From contig CAXXPU010000002.1 of assembly GCA_963666875.2 (NCBI GenBank), positions 1 to 64,000 of the forward strand: DNA of 64,000 nucleotides. The letters run 5' to 3'. A model generated the notes under the pieces. It did not search any database. It saw only the letters and a program-made list of their open reading frames with translations, and was not told where the DNA came from. The position numbers were made by a program, and so were the translations under genes. How positions within the stretch are numbered: the first letter of the stretch is position 1; every line of letters begins with the position of its first letter. Source of the stretch: G963662655 sp963666875. GTDB lineage: Bacteria > Cloacimonadota > Cloacimonadia > Cloacimonadales > JAIOQZ01. Below are positions 16,260-24,952 of the stretch, piece after piece.

Positions 16260-18988
16260 ATTTACGTCGTTTGATCGAGAGAATCGAAAATATCGAATTC
16301 ACGCTTCGCATCCCCATATTCGGATTGGGCTGCGGCGTGTTGGGTCTGACCCTTGTAAAGTCGCATGTCAAAATGGGGCAATGGGCATCCAGATTGCTCA
16401 AGTCCCTCGAATACCGGGGCTACGATTCGACAGGCGCCGCGTTTCAGGACGACAAGAAGAACGTCGTGCTGCTCAAGGACGTCGGTGCGCCGAGTGTCCT
16501 GGTAGAAACGCTGGGCATCGAGAAGCAGGAAGGGAAAATATTCTGCGGTCAGGTTCGCTGGGCGACGTTCGGCGCGGTCGATCGCGTCAACGCGCAGCCG
16601 CACAACGTTAGCTGCAAGCGCCACATCTTCGGTGCGCACAACGGCAATATCACCAACACCCGCGAACTCAAGCAGTTCCTCCAGCGCGAAGGACACGCGG
16701 TACTCTCCGACAACGACGGCGAGATGCTGGTCCATACCGTGGAACACTACTTCGATATCGAACTCAATAAGCTCTCACCAAACGATCAGAGAAAACTCGC
16801 TCCGCGTAAAGCCGCCATGCGACACGCAATCCTGGAAGCGACGAGGCAGACAATCGGATCGTTCGCAGCGGTCATCTCCGACCCGGTAACCGAGACGCAA
16901 TGGGCGATCAAGGCCGGCAGCAGTCTCTACTTCGGCGTGGGGACGATCGAGGATACGCCGTTCGCGCTGGCTTCGTCCGACCTGACGGCCGTCCTCAGAT
17001 TCACCAAGAATCTGGTCAAGCTCCAGCAGGGCGAGTTCGTCGAATACACTGCCAGCGAGTTCCAGGTTTATGCATACAATGATATCCGCATCCGCAAGCT
17101 GAACCAGCCGGACGAAATATATAAACGCGGAGACCGCATCGCTCGAAAGGCGGTTCGCTCCAAGCTCCGCGCCGATGATACCGAGCTTCAGCCGCAGTTC
17201 AAGTATTTCATGGAACAGGAAATCTTCGCGGAAATCGAATCGACCGGGAAGCTCGTAAAAATGTTCCTGGGCGGTTCGAACACCGGAAGACACATGCGAA
17301 ACTTCCTCAACGAGGTACACCAGTTGAAGGAAATCGAGCAACTCTGCAAGAAGGTCATGAAGCAGGGATCCTACCGGAAGCAGGTCGAAGTGTTTGACGA
17401 ATACATCGAATCCGACCGCTCCGATCTCTTCATCGAAAATATCCAGAAGCACTACAAGAGGCTTTACGACGAGGTATTCAAAGAGGACTTCGACAAGAAG
17501 TACTTCTTCTCCAACGACAAGAATGCCTTTATCGATATTGCGGGTGAACCGTTCGACAAAAAGCGGATGCTACTCGCCAAAGCACTGGATTCCGTCTCCG
17601 AGAAACAGGACATTCAGGAATTCGATCAGATTGTCTCTAATTTCATCGAACTGATCCGCAACACACAGCGCAACAGCCGCAACATCTACACGGTAGCCTG
17701 CGGGACATCCTTCCACGCCACCAAACTGGCTGCGGCGTTCTTCAACGAAATCGCCGGCGTCGAGATCATCCCGATCCTGCCTGGCGACTACCGCGGTCAA
17801 TACTCGAACTGCATGAAGGAAAACGACGTGATCATCGGCGTCTCCCAGAGTGGCGAAACCAAGGACCTGATCGATATCTTCAACGACATCGACAACCTCG
17901 ATATCGGCATTAAAAAGATCGTGCTGGTCAACAATATGAATTCGACCCTCGGGCAGGAGAAGAGCGATATCTCCATCCCGATCTTCTGCGGACCCGAGAT
18001 CGCCGTGCCTGCCACGAAGAGCTTCATCAACCAGATGACGCTGTTCTATTACCTCGCGATCAAGGTCGCCGAAATGCGCTTCGAGGAGTGCAAAGGAACA
18101 GTAAGTCAGGAACAACTTGCGCAGATGGACTACGAGATTTCCAGACGCTACAAGACACTGCTGGTGATCCCGGAACTGATCAAGGAGACCATCCACTCCA
18201 GCGAGGAAAGCATCGAGTTCGTGGCGTCGAAGATCTATATGGAACCCTCGATGCACATCCTGGCGACCAAGCTCAGCGGCGTCGCGAAAGAGGGCGCGCT
18301 CAAGATTCGCGAAACGGTACTCAACCACTGCGAAGGTGGCGAAGCGAGCGAATTCAAACACGGGCCCAACACCATTCTGGGCAAGAACACCGTGTTCGGT
18401 ATGAAGAACATCAAGGCGATGGTCAAATACTTCCAGAAGAAGATCAACGAAATGGAGCGCGATGGCGTCAAAATGGGACTGAAGAACGAAGAAATTCGCG
18501 AGATGATCAAGGCCTTCAGCACCTATATGTTTACACGAACCATGCCCTTCAGCCTCTCCGGCGAGGCTCTGGCGCTCTTCAAGAAGATCGCTGCCGACTA
18601 CGACATCTTCACGCCATTGTACCGAAACTATCCGCTGATCTACGTGACCGGCCCGGATGAGCGCGATGTCAACCTGACCATCTCTCAAATCAATACGCAT
18701 AAAATTCGCGGCGCAGATACCTTCGTCATCGCGGAAGAGAACGACCGCCTGATGGAAAATGCCTCTTCCAGCCCGGATCAGAAGAAATACTACGGCTTCG
18801 GCTACATTATCCTGCCGCGCACCGGCGACAGCCTTTTGACAGCCTTCTCGGCGTCGATCGTGCTGCAACTGCTCGCGCTCCGGATGAGCGTCCGCAAGAT
18901 GGCGTATCTCGACAGGGTCGAGTTTGTCGATCACGGCGTCCATCCCGATGTCCCGAAGAACGTCTCGAAATCGATAACGGTGGATTAG
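16256..18988 (+). CDS. Enlarged GlmS-like protein: glutamine amidotransferase plus two SIS domains
   Basis: A 910-residue relative of glucosamine-fructose-6-phosphate aminotransferase (about 600 residues). The class II amidotransferase domain spans about residues 26-300 (GCGVLGL, EYRGYDSTGAAF, GAHNGNITNT). The first SIS domain is about 480-640 (CGTSFHATKLAAAFFNE, GVSQSGETKDLID). The second is about 680-900 (EGALKIRETVLNHCEGGEAS, EFKHGPNTI). Extra material lies between amidotransferase and SIS domains and in the second SIS half. The nucleophile Cys is residue 26, not residue 2, behind MNLRRLIERIENIEF. AAGGAG at 16247-16252 strongly supports that start, so removal of a leader peptide, as in some PurF proteins, would be needed to free the Cys. 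It may make amino sugars for the envelope; the substrate is uncertain because of the insertions. Confidence 0.8.
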   Translation: MNLRRLIERIENIEFTLRIPIFGLGCGVLGLTLVKSHVKMGQWASRLLKSLEYRGYDSTGAAFQDDKKNVVLLKDVGAPSVLVETLGIEKQEGKIFCGQVRWATFGAVDRVNAQPHNVSCKRHIFGAHNGNITNTRELKQFLQREGHAVLSDNDGEMLVHTVEHYFDIELNKLSPNDQRKLAPRKAAMRHAILEATRQTIGSFAAVISDPVTETQWAIKAGSSLYFGVGTIEDTPFALASSDLTAVLRFTKNLVKLQQGEFVEYTASEFQVYAYNDIRIRKLNQPDEIYKRGDRIARKAVRSKLRADDTELQPQFKYFMEQEIFAEIESTGKLVKMFLGGSNTGRHMRNFLNEVHQLKEIEQLCKKVMKQGSYRKQVEVFDEYIESDRSDLFIENIQKHYKRLYDEVFKEDFDKKYFFSNDKNAFIDIAGEPFDKKRMLLAKALDSVSEKQDIQEFDQIVSNFIELIRNTQRNSRNIYTVACGTSFHATKLAAAFFNEIAGVEIIPILPGDYRGQYSNCMKENDVIIGVSQSGETKDLIDIFNDIDNLDIGIKKIVLVNNMNSTLGQEKSDISIPIFCGPEIAVPATKSFINQMTLFYYLAIKVAEMRFEECKGTVSQEQLAQMDYEISRRYKTLLVIPELIKETIHSSEESIEFVASKIYMEPSMHILATKLSGVAKEGALKIRETVLNHCEGGEASEFKHGPNTILGKNTVFGMKNIKAMVKYFQKKINEMERDGVKMGLKNEEIREMIKAFSTYMFTRTMPFSLSGEALALFKKIAADYDIFTPLYRNYPLIYVTGPDERDVNLTISQINTHKIRGADTFVIAEENDRLMENASSSPDQKKYYGFGYIILPRTGDSLLTAFSASIVLQLLALRMSVRKMAYLDRVEFVDHGVHPDVPKNVSKSITVD

Positions 18989-18990
18989 GA

Positions 18991-19074
18991 ACCCTCACCC
19001 TGTCCCTCTCCCATAAATGGGCGAGAGAACGGCAAACCTGAGATTGAATTGTAGCGCTCGACCTCCGGGCGAGC
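18991..19074. repeat. Intergenic repeat block after the GlmS-like gene
   Basis: The first part is CCCTCACCCTGTCCCTCTCC followed by a short CCCATAAATGGG hairpin; a near copy is at 22173. The second part, from 19051, is a copy of the GCGCTCGACCTCCGGGCG family. Both lie between convergently oriented coding units and may form hairpins at transcript ends. Confidence 0.7.
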
Positions 19075-19133
19075 CTCTCCGGAAAAGCTATGCTGGAAAC
19101 AAAGAGAGATAGCAAAACGACAAAGGAGCATAT

Positions 19134-19699
19134 ATGTATTGCCGAAAATGCGGAAAAGAGATTCCCGACGACAGCATCTACTGCCCACACTGCGGTGAAA
19201 GAAGCGGATCGACAACAAGACCGAGTTTCATGGGACCCGGCAGCAACGAAGACGAACGACAGCCTGAAGCTTACGCGGGATTCTGGCTTCGGTTCTGGGC
19301 GCATCTGATCGACGGCATCCTTCTCTCGCTGGTCATCACGCCCACCCAGTTCTTCCTTCTCGGTTTCCGCTGTTCACATTCAATGCACCGGAAACTTTTA
19401 ACCTCAGCTATCTGAAAGTATTGTGGGGATCATCCCTTCTGGCATGGGTGGCCACATTGCTTTATTACGCGCTGATGGAGAGTTCCGGCAAGCAGGCGAC
19501 GGTAGGTAAAATCATCTGCGGGATCTATGTCACAAACGAATCGGGACAGCCGATCAGCTTCGGTAAGGCGCTGCTCCGCAACATCTCCAAGATCGTCTCC
19601 AGCGCGATCTTCATGATCGGATATATGATGGCAGGCTTCACCAAGAAGAAACAAGCCTTGCACGACATGCTCGCGGAATGCCTGGTGGTGAGAAGGTAG
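19134..19699 (+). CDS. Zinc-ribbon RDD family membrane protein, interrupted by a one-base frameshift
   Basis: An N-terminal zinc ribbon (CRKCGKEI, CPHCGE) is followed by an RDD domain. The first TM has the defining AGFWLRFWAHLIDGILLS, and a second frame supplies YYALMESSGKQATVGK, then KALLRNISKI and a final TM. The frames join if one C is added to the run near 19365, giving LLGFPLFTFNAPE between the halves and a protein of about 188 residues. ATG at 19134 is preceded by AAAGGAG. RDD proteins are small integral membrane proteins of poorly known function. The retained reading on both sides suggests a sequence error. Confidence 0.8.
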
Positions 19700-19705
19700 A
19701 AGTCA

Positions 19706-19826
19706 GGAAATTCCTACTTCTGAATGTGTCGAGTGAAACGAGACTCTTCAGAATGTTGGAATTTCAATCCTTTATTAGAAATCAACATTCGGAAGAGCCT
19801 GCGGCTACATTCAGAAGTTGATTTCT
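19706..19826. terminator. Pair of inverted repeats between convergent genes (RDD and trmFO)
   Basis: The first structure (19706-19767) pairs GGAAATTCC with GGAATTTC and carries an inner stem around GAGTGAAACGAGA. The second (19777-19826) has perfect 10-base arms, AGAAATCAAC and GTTGATTTCT, and overlaps the trmFO stop codon. The first is closely related to the hairpin after leuS at 51881. They probably act as a two-way terminator. Confidence 0.55.
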
Positions 19827-21100
19827 TTCAGCGCCCTCTCCGACAGAATCTGCTTCTTTTTCTTCTTGTCACGGATATTTTCATCGAGTGGCGGCAGGAG
19901 ACCGAAGTTGGCGTTCATGGGCTGGAATTCCTTGACCGGCGTCGTGATATGCCGCTGAAGCTGACCAATGATGGTCACATCGGGAAATAATCGATATTCA
20001 CCCGCTACGCTCAGCGCCGCAAGCAGACCACCCATGATCGATTCGATATAGCCTTCCACACCGGACAATTGCCCCGCCAGATAGACACCCGGTACAGCCT
20101 TCAGAGAAAGGTCGTCGCTCAGGATTTCCGGCGACTTCAGGTACGTGTTGCGGTGGATGGAACCGTAGCGCAGGAACTCGGCGCTTTCGAGTCCCGGAAT
20201 CAGCTGGAAAATCCTCTTCTGCTCAGGATAGCGCAGCATCGTCTGACATCCGACGAGGTTGTAGGACGACCGTTCCGCGTTTTCCGCGCGAAGCTGGATG
20301 ACCGCCCAGGGACGCCTGCCGGTGCGTGGATTCTCCAGCCCCACCGGACGCATCACGCCGTAGCGAAGGGTGTCCTTGTCTCTCGATGCAAGTTCCTCGA
20401 TAGGCACGCAATTTTCGTAGAATTTATAGCCGATCTCCTTGAACCACTTCGTCTCGAACTCGTGCGCCTCGTGTTTCTCACCGTCTTGCAGCGCCTGAAC
20501 GAATGCCAGATACTGATCTTTATCGAACGGGCAGTTGATATAGTCGTCCTCGCCCTTGTCGTAGCGCGACTTGCTGTAGCAGATATCCATGTCGATAGAA
20601 TCCGCCGCGACGATGGGCGCGATGGCGTCGAAGAAATAGAGCTGCTCCTCGCCGATGAGGTTCAACAGCGCCGAGACCAGTGCTTCGGAGGTCAAGGGTC
20701 CGGTAGCGATAATGGCGGGAGGTTCGGGGATACGATCTACTTCCCTGCGGATCAGCTCGATGTTCGAGTGACTCTCGATGCGATCGAGAATGGCTTCCGC
20801 GAACCGGACACGATCGATCGCCAGCGCGTTACCAGCCGGAACGCGGTGCTGTTCTGCAATCTCCAGCAGCCGACAGTTCAGTGTGCGCAATTCCGCTTTG
20901 AGCAGACCGGAGGCGGTCGTAATGAGGTCGGATTTGAGCGAGTTGCTGCATACCAGTTCCGCGGGTAGTCCGGTCCCGTGCGCCGGAGTCATCCTACTGG
21001 GACGCATCTCGTAGATCTCGACCTTCCAACCTCTGTCCGCAAGCTGGAATGCCGCTTCACAGCCTGCAAGTCCTGCACCGACGATGGATACTTTTTTCAT
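19811..21100 (-). CDS. trmFO: Folate-dependent tRNA (uracil-54-C5-)-methyltransferase TrmFO
   Basis: TrmFO uses methylenetetrahydrofolate and FAD to make ribothymidine 54 in the T-loop of tRNAs. The start at 21100 (MKKVSIVGAGLAGCEAAF) has AGGAG shortly upstream and begins with the Rossmann FAD motif GAGLAGCE. Other family segments are MRPSRMTPAHGT, LVCSNSLKSD, YINCPFDKDQY, FETKWFKEIGYKFYENCVPIEELA and the C-terminal NFGLLPPL. At 429 residues it has the usual length. It is convergent with the RDD gene and divergent from the asparaginase gene. Confidence 0.95.
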   Translation of the reverse strand: MKKVSIVGAGLAGCEAAFQLADRGWKVEIYEMRPSRMTPAHGTGLPAELVCSNSLKSDLITTASGLLKAELRTLNCRLLEIAEQHRVPAGNALAIDRVRFAEAILDRIESHSNIELIRREVDRIPEPPAIIATGPLTSEALVSALLNLIGEEQLYFFDAIAPIVAADSIDMDICYSKSRYDKGEDDYINCPFDKDQYLAFVQALQDGEKHEAHEFETKWFKEIGYKFYENCVPIEELASRDKDTLRYGVMRPVGLENPRTGRRPWAVIQLRAENAERSSYNLVGCQTMLRYPEQKRIFQLIPGLESAEFLRYGSIHRNTYLKSPEILSDDLSLKAVPGVYLAGQLSGVEGYIESIMGGLLAALSVAGEYRLFPDVTIIGQLQRHITTPVKEFQPMNANFGLLPPLDENIRDKKKKKQILSERALKEINF

Positions 21101-21172
21101 GAAAACTCCTGCAATGTCATTCGAATCTTGACACCTGAAGCAAAGGTTCAATTTTGGTGAAACGAGGTCAAC

Positions 21173-22147
21173 ATGAAAAAACGAATCCTGATCATCACCA
21201 CGGGCGGAACGATCGCCATGAAGTTCGAAGAGGACAAGGGCGTGGTGCCCGGCGTCGATCCCATCGGCTTTCTACAAACATTCCCGCAACTACTTCACGC
21301 TGCCGAGATCGAGGTCTTCGAATTCGCCAACATCCCCAGCCCCTATATGACACCGGCGAAAATGTTCGAGCTGGCGCGACTGGTCGATGTGAAGATCGTC
21401 GATTATGATGGTATCGTGATCACGCATGGAACCGACACGCTGGAGGAGACCTCCTACATGCTCGACCTGGTGCTGACGTCCCGCAAGCCTGTCGTCTTCA
21501 CCGCAGCCATGCGCAGCGGAACCGACCTCGGACTGGACGGCCCACGCAACATCGTCGGTGCGGTACGCGTCGCGGGAAGCGAGGAATCGATCGACAAGGG
21601 CGTGCTGGTAGTGATGAACGACGAGATTCACGCCGCGCGGGACATCGTCAAGGCCAACACCGGCAAGGTCGAGTCCTTCATCTCCAAAGACTACGGCATC
21701 CTCGGCATCGTCGATCCGGACAAGATCGTCTATCACCGGCAAATGATCCGCAGGGACTCGGTATGGACAGATCAGATCGAGACCAATATCGACCTCATTC
21801 GCGCCTGCGCCGGTATGGACGGACGCTACATCGAGTGCTCCATCGAACGCGGCGCCAGGGCGATCGTGATCGAGGCGTTCGGCCGCGGGAACCTTCCGCT
21901 CGAGATGCTCCCCTCGATCCAGCAGGCGATCGATCAGGGTATTCTTATCGTGATTGTGTCGCGCTCTTATTCCGGTCGCGTCATGCCCGAGTACGGCTAC
22001 GACGGCGGCGGCATGCACCTCGAACGCATGGGGGCAATTCTGGGTGGTGACTTCAGGGGGCACAAGGCCCGGATAAAATTGATGGCGCTGTTCGGCAAGT
22101 ACAAGGATCCGGAGCTGGTCAGGAAGTTTTTCGTCAATTCGTTGTAG
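21173..22147 (+). CDS. ansA: L-asparaginase (type I-like)
   Basis: A 324-residue enzyme hydrolysing asparagine to aspartate and ammonia. The nucleophile Thr13 lies in ITTGGTIAMKF, and the second catalytic pair Thr87-Asp88 in VITHGTDTLEETSYML. AAMRSGTDLGLDGPRN is the usual following block. No signal peptide is present, pointing to a cytoplasmic type I enzyme. A TTGACA hexamer at 21128-21133 in the gap to trmFO may be the -35 of its promoter, though the -10 is weak. The short spacing to trmFO suggests a shared divergent control region. Confidence 0.9.
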   Translation: MKKRILIITTGGTIAMKFEEDKGVVPGVDPIGFLQTFPQLLHAAEIEVFEFANIPSPYMTPAKMFELARLVDVKIVDYDGIVITHGTDTLEETSYMLDLVLTSRKPVVFTAAMRSGTDLGLDGPRNIVGAVRVAGSEESIDKGVLVVMNDEIHAARDIVKANTGKVESFISKDYGILGIVDPDKIVYHRQMIRRDSVWTDQIETNIDLIRACAGMDGRYIECSIERGARAIVIEAFGRGNLPLEMLPSIQQAIDQGILIVIVSRSYSGRVMPEYGYDGGGMHLERMGAILGGDFRGHKARIKLMALFGKYKDPELVRKFFVNSL

Positions 22148-22172
22148 ATATCCTTACCCTGTAAGATGAGAG

Positions 22173-22312
22173 ACCCTCACCCTGTCCCTCTCCCGCAAGC
22201 GGGCGAGGGGACATAGCGCTTCAATGATATTCTGTAGCGCTCGACCTCCGGGCGAGCATCCTTATAGCTCCTTCGCCCGTTTGCGGGAAAAGGCGGGGGA
22301 TGAGGGTTATAA
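22173..22312. repeat. Composite intergenic repeat with inverted ends
   Basis: It begins with CCCTCACCCTGTCCCTCTCC, then CCCGCAAGCGGG, contains a GCGCTCGACCTCCGGGCG copy (from 22234), and ends with CGCCCGTTTGCGGG and GGGGATGAGGGTT, which pair with the first part. The whole can fold into a long imperfect hairpin. It fills the convergent gap between the asparaginase and glycosyltransferase genes. Confidence 0.7.
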
Positions 22313-22333
22313 TACTTGCGGGAAACGAGGGCA

Positions 22334-23449
22334 TCATCTCATCGACCGAATCGCTTCTTCGTATATCTTCAGCAATTTCCCGACTCGAATCTGCGATGTC
22401 ATATTCTGCATCACGAATCGATAGGCGTTTTCCGCCATGCGATCAGAATCTATTTTATTCTCGCGGATTTGCTTCATGGCATGGCTCAAGACGGCAGAAT
22501 CGTGTTTCGGTATCAGCAAGCCGGTCTCGCCGTCGATTATCATCTCGCGATTCCCGGCCACATCGGTGGAAATGATGGGTAATTTCATCGCGCCGGCTTC
22601 ACGAACGGTTCCCGTGAGACCCTCTTCCGCAATACCGGTGAATACGAATGCGTCGAACGCGGCATAGTAGTCTTGCGTGTTCTGTCGGAATCCTGCAACC
22701 ACAACGTGCTTTCCGACCATGTTCATATACGGCTTCAATTCCGGTCTGGTCTCATCGACACCGACCAGTATCAGAAGATCGTCCGGGTAATCCCTGCTAT
22801 ATTCGATGAAGCCGTCCATCAGATGTTGAAAGCCCTTGCGAGGACCTGTATTGCCAACAAATCCCCAGACAAACCTTTCCGGCCCGATGCCGTATTGCTC
22901 GCGCACATCGCTTTGAAGATCGGGATGGAATACCTGCGGATCGATCGAGCCAAAAACCACGTCGATCCGGTCGGGATTGACGCCTCCAGTTTCCACCATG
23001 ACATCCTTCACAGCCTGGGAGACGGCTATGATCTTTTTCACGCGCCGATAGTGGTATTTGCGCGAATTGAAGAAATCAAGCGGATTGGTGACGCCGCGAT
23101 TGGCGATGATGGGAATTCTCATTCCCATTGTTGCCAGTATAGCGTAGTCGGTCGCCCTGCCCTTGTGGGTATGAATGATCTCGATCTTGCGTTCCCGGAT
23201 GAAGTGCCGTAAGTGGGCAACGCTTCTGATCGTCCTCATCGCGAGGATCGGTTTCCTGAGGTCGTCCGCCTCGAAAGCGACACCCGGATCGAGGAATTGC
23301 TCGCGATTTTTCTGCGAGCAATCAGGTCCGATCCCGCATATAACACTGACTTCGTGTCCCTGACGATTCAGTTCGTTTGCCAAACGAACCATCTGGATCG
23401 TTCCGCCACTCCTCAGCTTGTTTTGTGCCGACAATTGCAAGATTCTCAT
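22334..23449 (-). CDS. Family 4 glycosyltransferase (GT-B fold)
   Basis: A 372-residue GT-B enzyme. The N-terminal acceptor domain begins MRILQLSAQNKLRSGGTIQM and contains IIHTHKGRATDYAIL. The C-terminal donor domain has FGSIDPQVFHPD, FVGNTGPRKGFQHLM, then EEGLTGTVREAGAMKLPII, the E-x7-E-like donor site, and GETGLLIP. Met at 23449 is the usual family start; a GTG twelve bases upstream is in frame but adds nothing conserved. It probably adds a sugar to a surface glycolipid. It stands alone, away from the glycan cluster at the window start. Confidence 0.85.
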   Translation of the reverse strand: MRILQLSAQNKLRSGGTIQMVRLANELNRQGHEVSVICGIGPDCSQKNREQFLDPGVAFEADDLRKPILAMRTIRSVAHLRHFIRERKIEIIHTHKGRATDYAILATMGMRIPIIANRGVTNPLDFFNSRKYHYRRVKKIIAVSQAVKDVMVETGGVNPDRIDVVFGSIDPQVFHPDLQSDVREQYGIGPERFVWGFVGNTGPRKGFQHLMDGFIEYSRDYPDDLLILVGVDETRPELKPYMNMVGKHVVVAGFRQNTQDYYAAFDAFVFTGIAEEGLTGTVREAGAMKLPIISTDVAGNREMIIDGETGLLIPKHDSAVLSHAMKQIRENKIDSDRMAENAYRFVMQNMTSQIRVGKLLKIYEEAIRSMR

Positions 23450-23579
23450 CGAACATACCACTCACTCATTGATACATGCTTGAATAACGAAATAATCCAG
23501 AAGCGCTACAAAAAAACCGATGATGAAGCCACAGCCGCAACATCGGTTGTCTATATTGTTATCAGAGATATTTACTGTC

Positions 23580-24251
23580 TTATTCGTCCTTCATGATATA
23601 TCCCTTTCCGCGCACGGTGTAGATCAGCTTCTTGCTGAAGCCGCGATCCATCTTGTTGCGCAGATGGTGGATATATACGTTTACGACGTTGGTGACCGGG
23701 TCGTAGCTCATGTCCCATACGTTCTCGACGATCTCCAGCTCGGATACGACGCGTCCCTTGTTGCGCATGAGGAACTCGAGCAGCGCATATTCCTTTCCGG
23801 TAAGCTGAACGACCTTTCCTGCACGATTCACTCGACGGCTGAGAAGGTCGAATTCCAGATCGGCTACCCGGAGCACGATGCCCTTGTATTCGTTGTCGCG
23901 ACGCAGCAACGCACGGATTCGAGCGATCAGTTCGCTGAACGAAAAGGGTTTGCACAGGTAATCATCCGCACCGGCATCCAGTCCTTTGATCTTGTCGTCT
24001 ATCGTATCTTTTCCCGTAAGCATGATAACAGGTACCAGAATGCCCTGCTTACGAATATGGCGACAGACTTCCACGCCATCTTTACCGGGAATCATGATAT
24101 CCAGAACAATCAGATCGTATGGTTTCTTCGAAATCATTTCAATGGCTTCGTTGCCATTTGCAGTAACATCCACCTCGAAGGATTCCTCGGTCAGACCCTT
24201 CTGAATGAAAGCTGCAACTTTTTGTTCATCTTCAACCAGTAGTATTCGCAT
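23580..24251 (-). CDS. OmpR/PhoB-type response regulator (orphan)
   Basis: A 223-residue regulator with an N-terminal receiver domain (VEDE acidic pair, phospho-acceptor D51 in IVLDIMIPGKDG, TGK and KPFSFSEL) and a C-terminal winged helix (LTGKEYALLEFLMRNKGRVVSELEIVENVWD, of which the KEYALLEFL core is diagnostic). The start at 24251 has GGAGG eight bases upstream. No histidine kinase gene is adjacent on either side, so the partner is encoded elsewhere. Target genes are unknown. Confidence 0.92.
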   Translation of the reverse strand: MRILLVEDEQKVAAFIQKGLTEESFEVDVTANGNEAIEMISKKPYDLIVLDIMIPGKDGVEVCRHIRKQGILVPVIMLTGKDTIDDKIKGLDAGADDYLCKPFSFSELIARIRALLRRDNEYKGIVLRVADLEFDLLSRRVNRAGKVVQLTGKEYALLEFLMRNKGRVVSELEIVENVWDMSYDPVTNVVNVYIHHLRNKMDRGFSKKLIYTVRGKGYIMKDE

Positions 24252-24417
24252 ACTGCGTACCTCCATTTAATCTAAAACCCAAAATCACTTGCGCGATTCC
24301 ATTTAACTCAGTCTGTAAATTTTTTTATCATAGATATATTAAACAAACACGCCGGATTGCCGATAAAAAAAAGAATATTTTTTCGCATGGATGCAAATTC
24401 GATTCAGGGAGGAAGAA

Positions 24418-24558
24418 ATGAGCATTCAAGATGAGGCGCGAAAGACCACGATACTCAGCATCGAGATGATCGAAAAGCTGGCGGGTCAGACGCATGACAA
24501 AATTATCGAACATCGTCGGGACGCGATTATCGCGCAAATCGTACAGATACCTGCGTAA
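24418..24558 (+). CDS. Small hypothetical protein, 46 residues
   Basis: ATG at 24418 has a near-ideal GGGAGGA at 24407-24413, and the frame is open to TAA at 24558. The product is a mixed-charge helix-forming peptide (MSIQDEARKTTILSIEMIEK, then KLAGQTHDKIIEHRRDAI) with no signal or membrane segment. It resembles no family I recognise. It lies on the opposite strand to the orphan regulator and is followed by repeats. A run of A and T at 24311-24380 could hold a promoter. Coding status rests only on the ribosome binding site and open frame. Confidence 0.4.
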   Translation: MSIQDEARKTTILSIEMIEKLAGQTHDKIIEHRRDAIIAQIVQIPA

Positions 24559-24606
24559 TCCGACACGCGATGACTCGATAACGCCCGTAAGGGACAATGT
24601 TTATAT

Positions 24607-24632
24607 GTAGGGGCAACCCTCTGTGGTTGCCC
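24607..24632. repeat. Copy of the GTAGGGGCA...TGCCC interspersed palindrome
   Basis: GTAGGGGCAACCCTCTGTGG followed by TTGCCC forms a hairpin of GGGCAACC against GGTTGCCC. Other copies lie at 33687, 53832 and 53913. An inverted copy at 24685-24694 plus 24929-24941 is split by the MITE described next. Confidence 0.7.
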
Positions 24633-24697
24633 GTCTCTTGTCTCAATATACGGCGAAAGTCTTGGTAACTATCGGTTTTGGAAAGGGCAACCACTGA

Positions 24698-24925
24698 CAG
24701 ACTGTGTGGAAATGGTAGATGGATTCCGTTTTCGCTGTTTGTATTTTGAGAGACAACCCCCCTTTGTCCCCCCTTGTCAGGGGGGTGAATTGGCGGCTAC
24801 GCTTGGATCCTGATCACTTTCTCATCCCCCTGACAAGGGGGGACAAAGGGGGGGTTGTTTTCCTTGGCAAAAGAAAACTCGATATCGATTCAAAGAGCAG
24901 GTTCATGACATTTCCACACAGTCTG
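24698..24925. mobile_element. 228-bp MITE with CAGACTGTGTGGAAATG terminal inverted repeats
   Basis: Perfect 17-base terminal inverted repeats (24698-24714 and 24909-24925) bound a non-coding element. TGA occurs on both sides (24695-24697 and 24926-24928), a possible 3-bp target duplication. The interior has a second long inverted repeat: a CCCCCCTTTGTCCCCCCTTG arm near 24760 and its complement near 24835. The ends match those of the IS1182-type element at 51996-53682 (CAGACTGTGTGA), so the MITE was probably mobilised by that transposase family. It lies within a copy of the GTAGGGGCA repeat. Confidence 0.75.
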
Positions 24926-24952
24926 TGAGGGTTGCCCCTACAATAAGTAACA

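Noticed and set aside
17570..18943. 457-codon open frame antisense to the GlmS-like gene
   Set aside because: Same reason: shadow frame rich in His, Asp and Val with no recognisable domain.
24754..24860. CCCCCCTTTGTCCCC inverted repeat considered as a terminator
   Set aside because: It lies inside a larger element bounded by 17-bp inverted repeats, far from a gene end it could serve, and has no T run.
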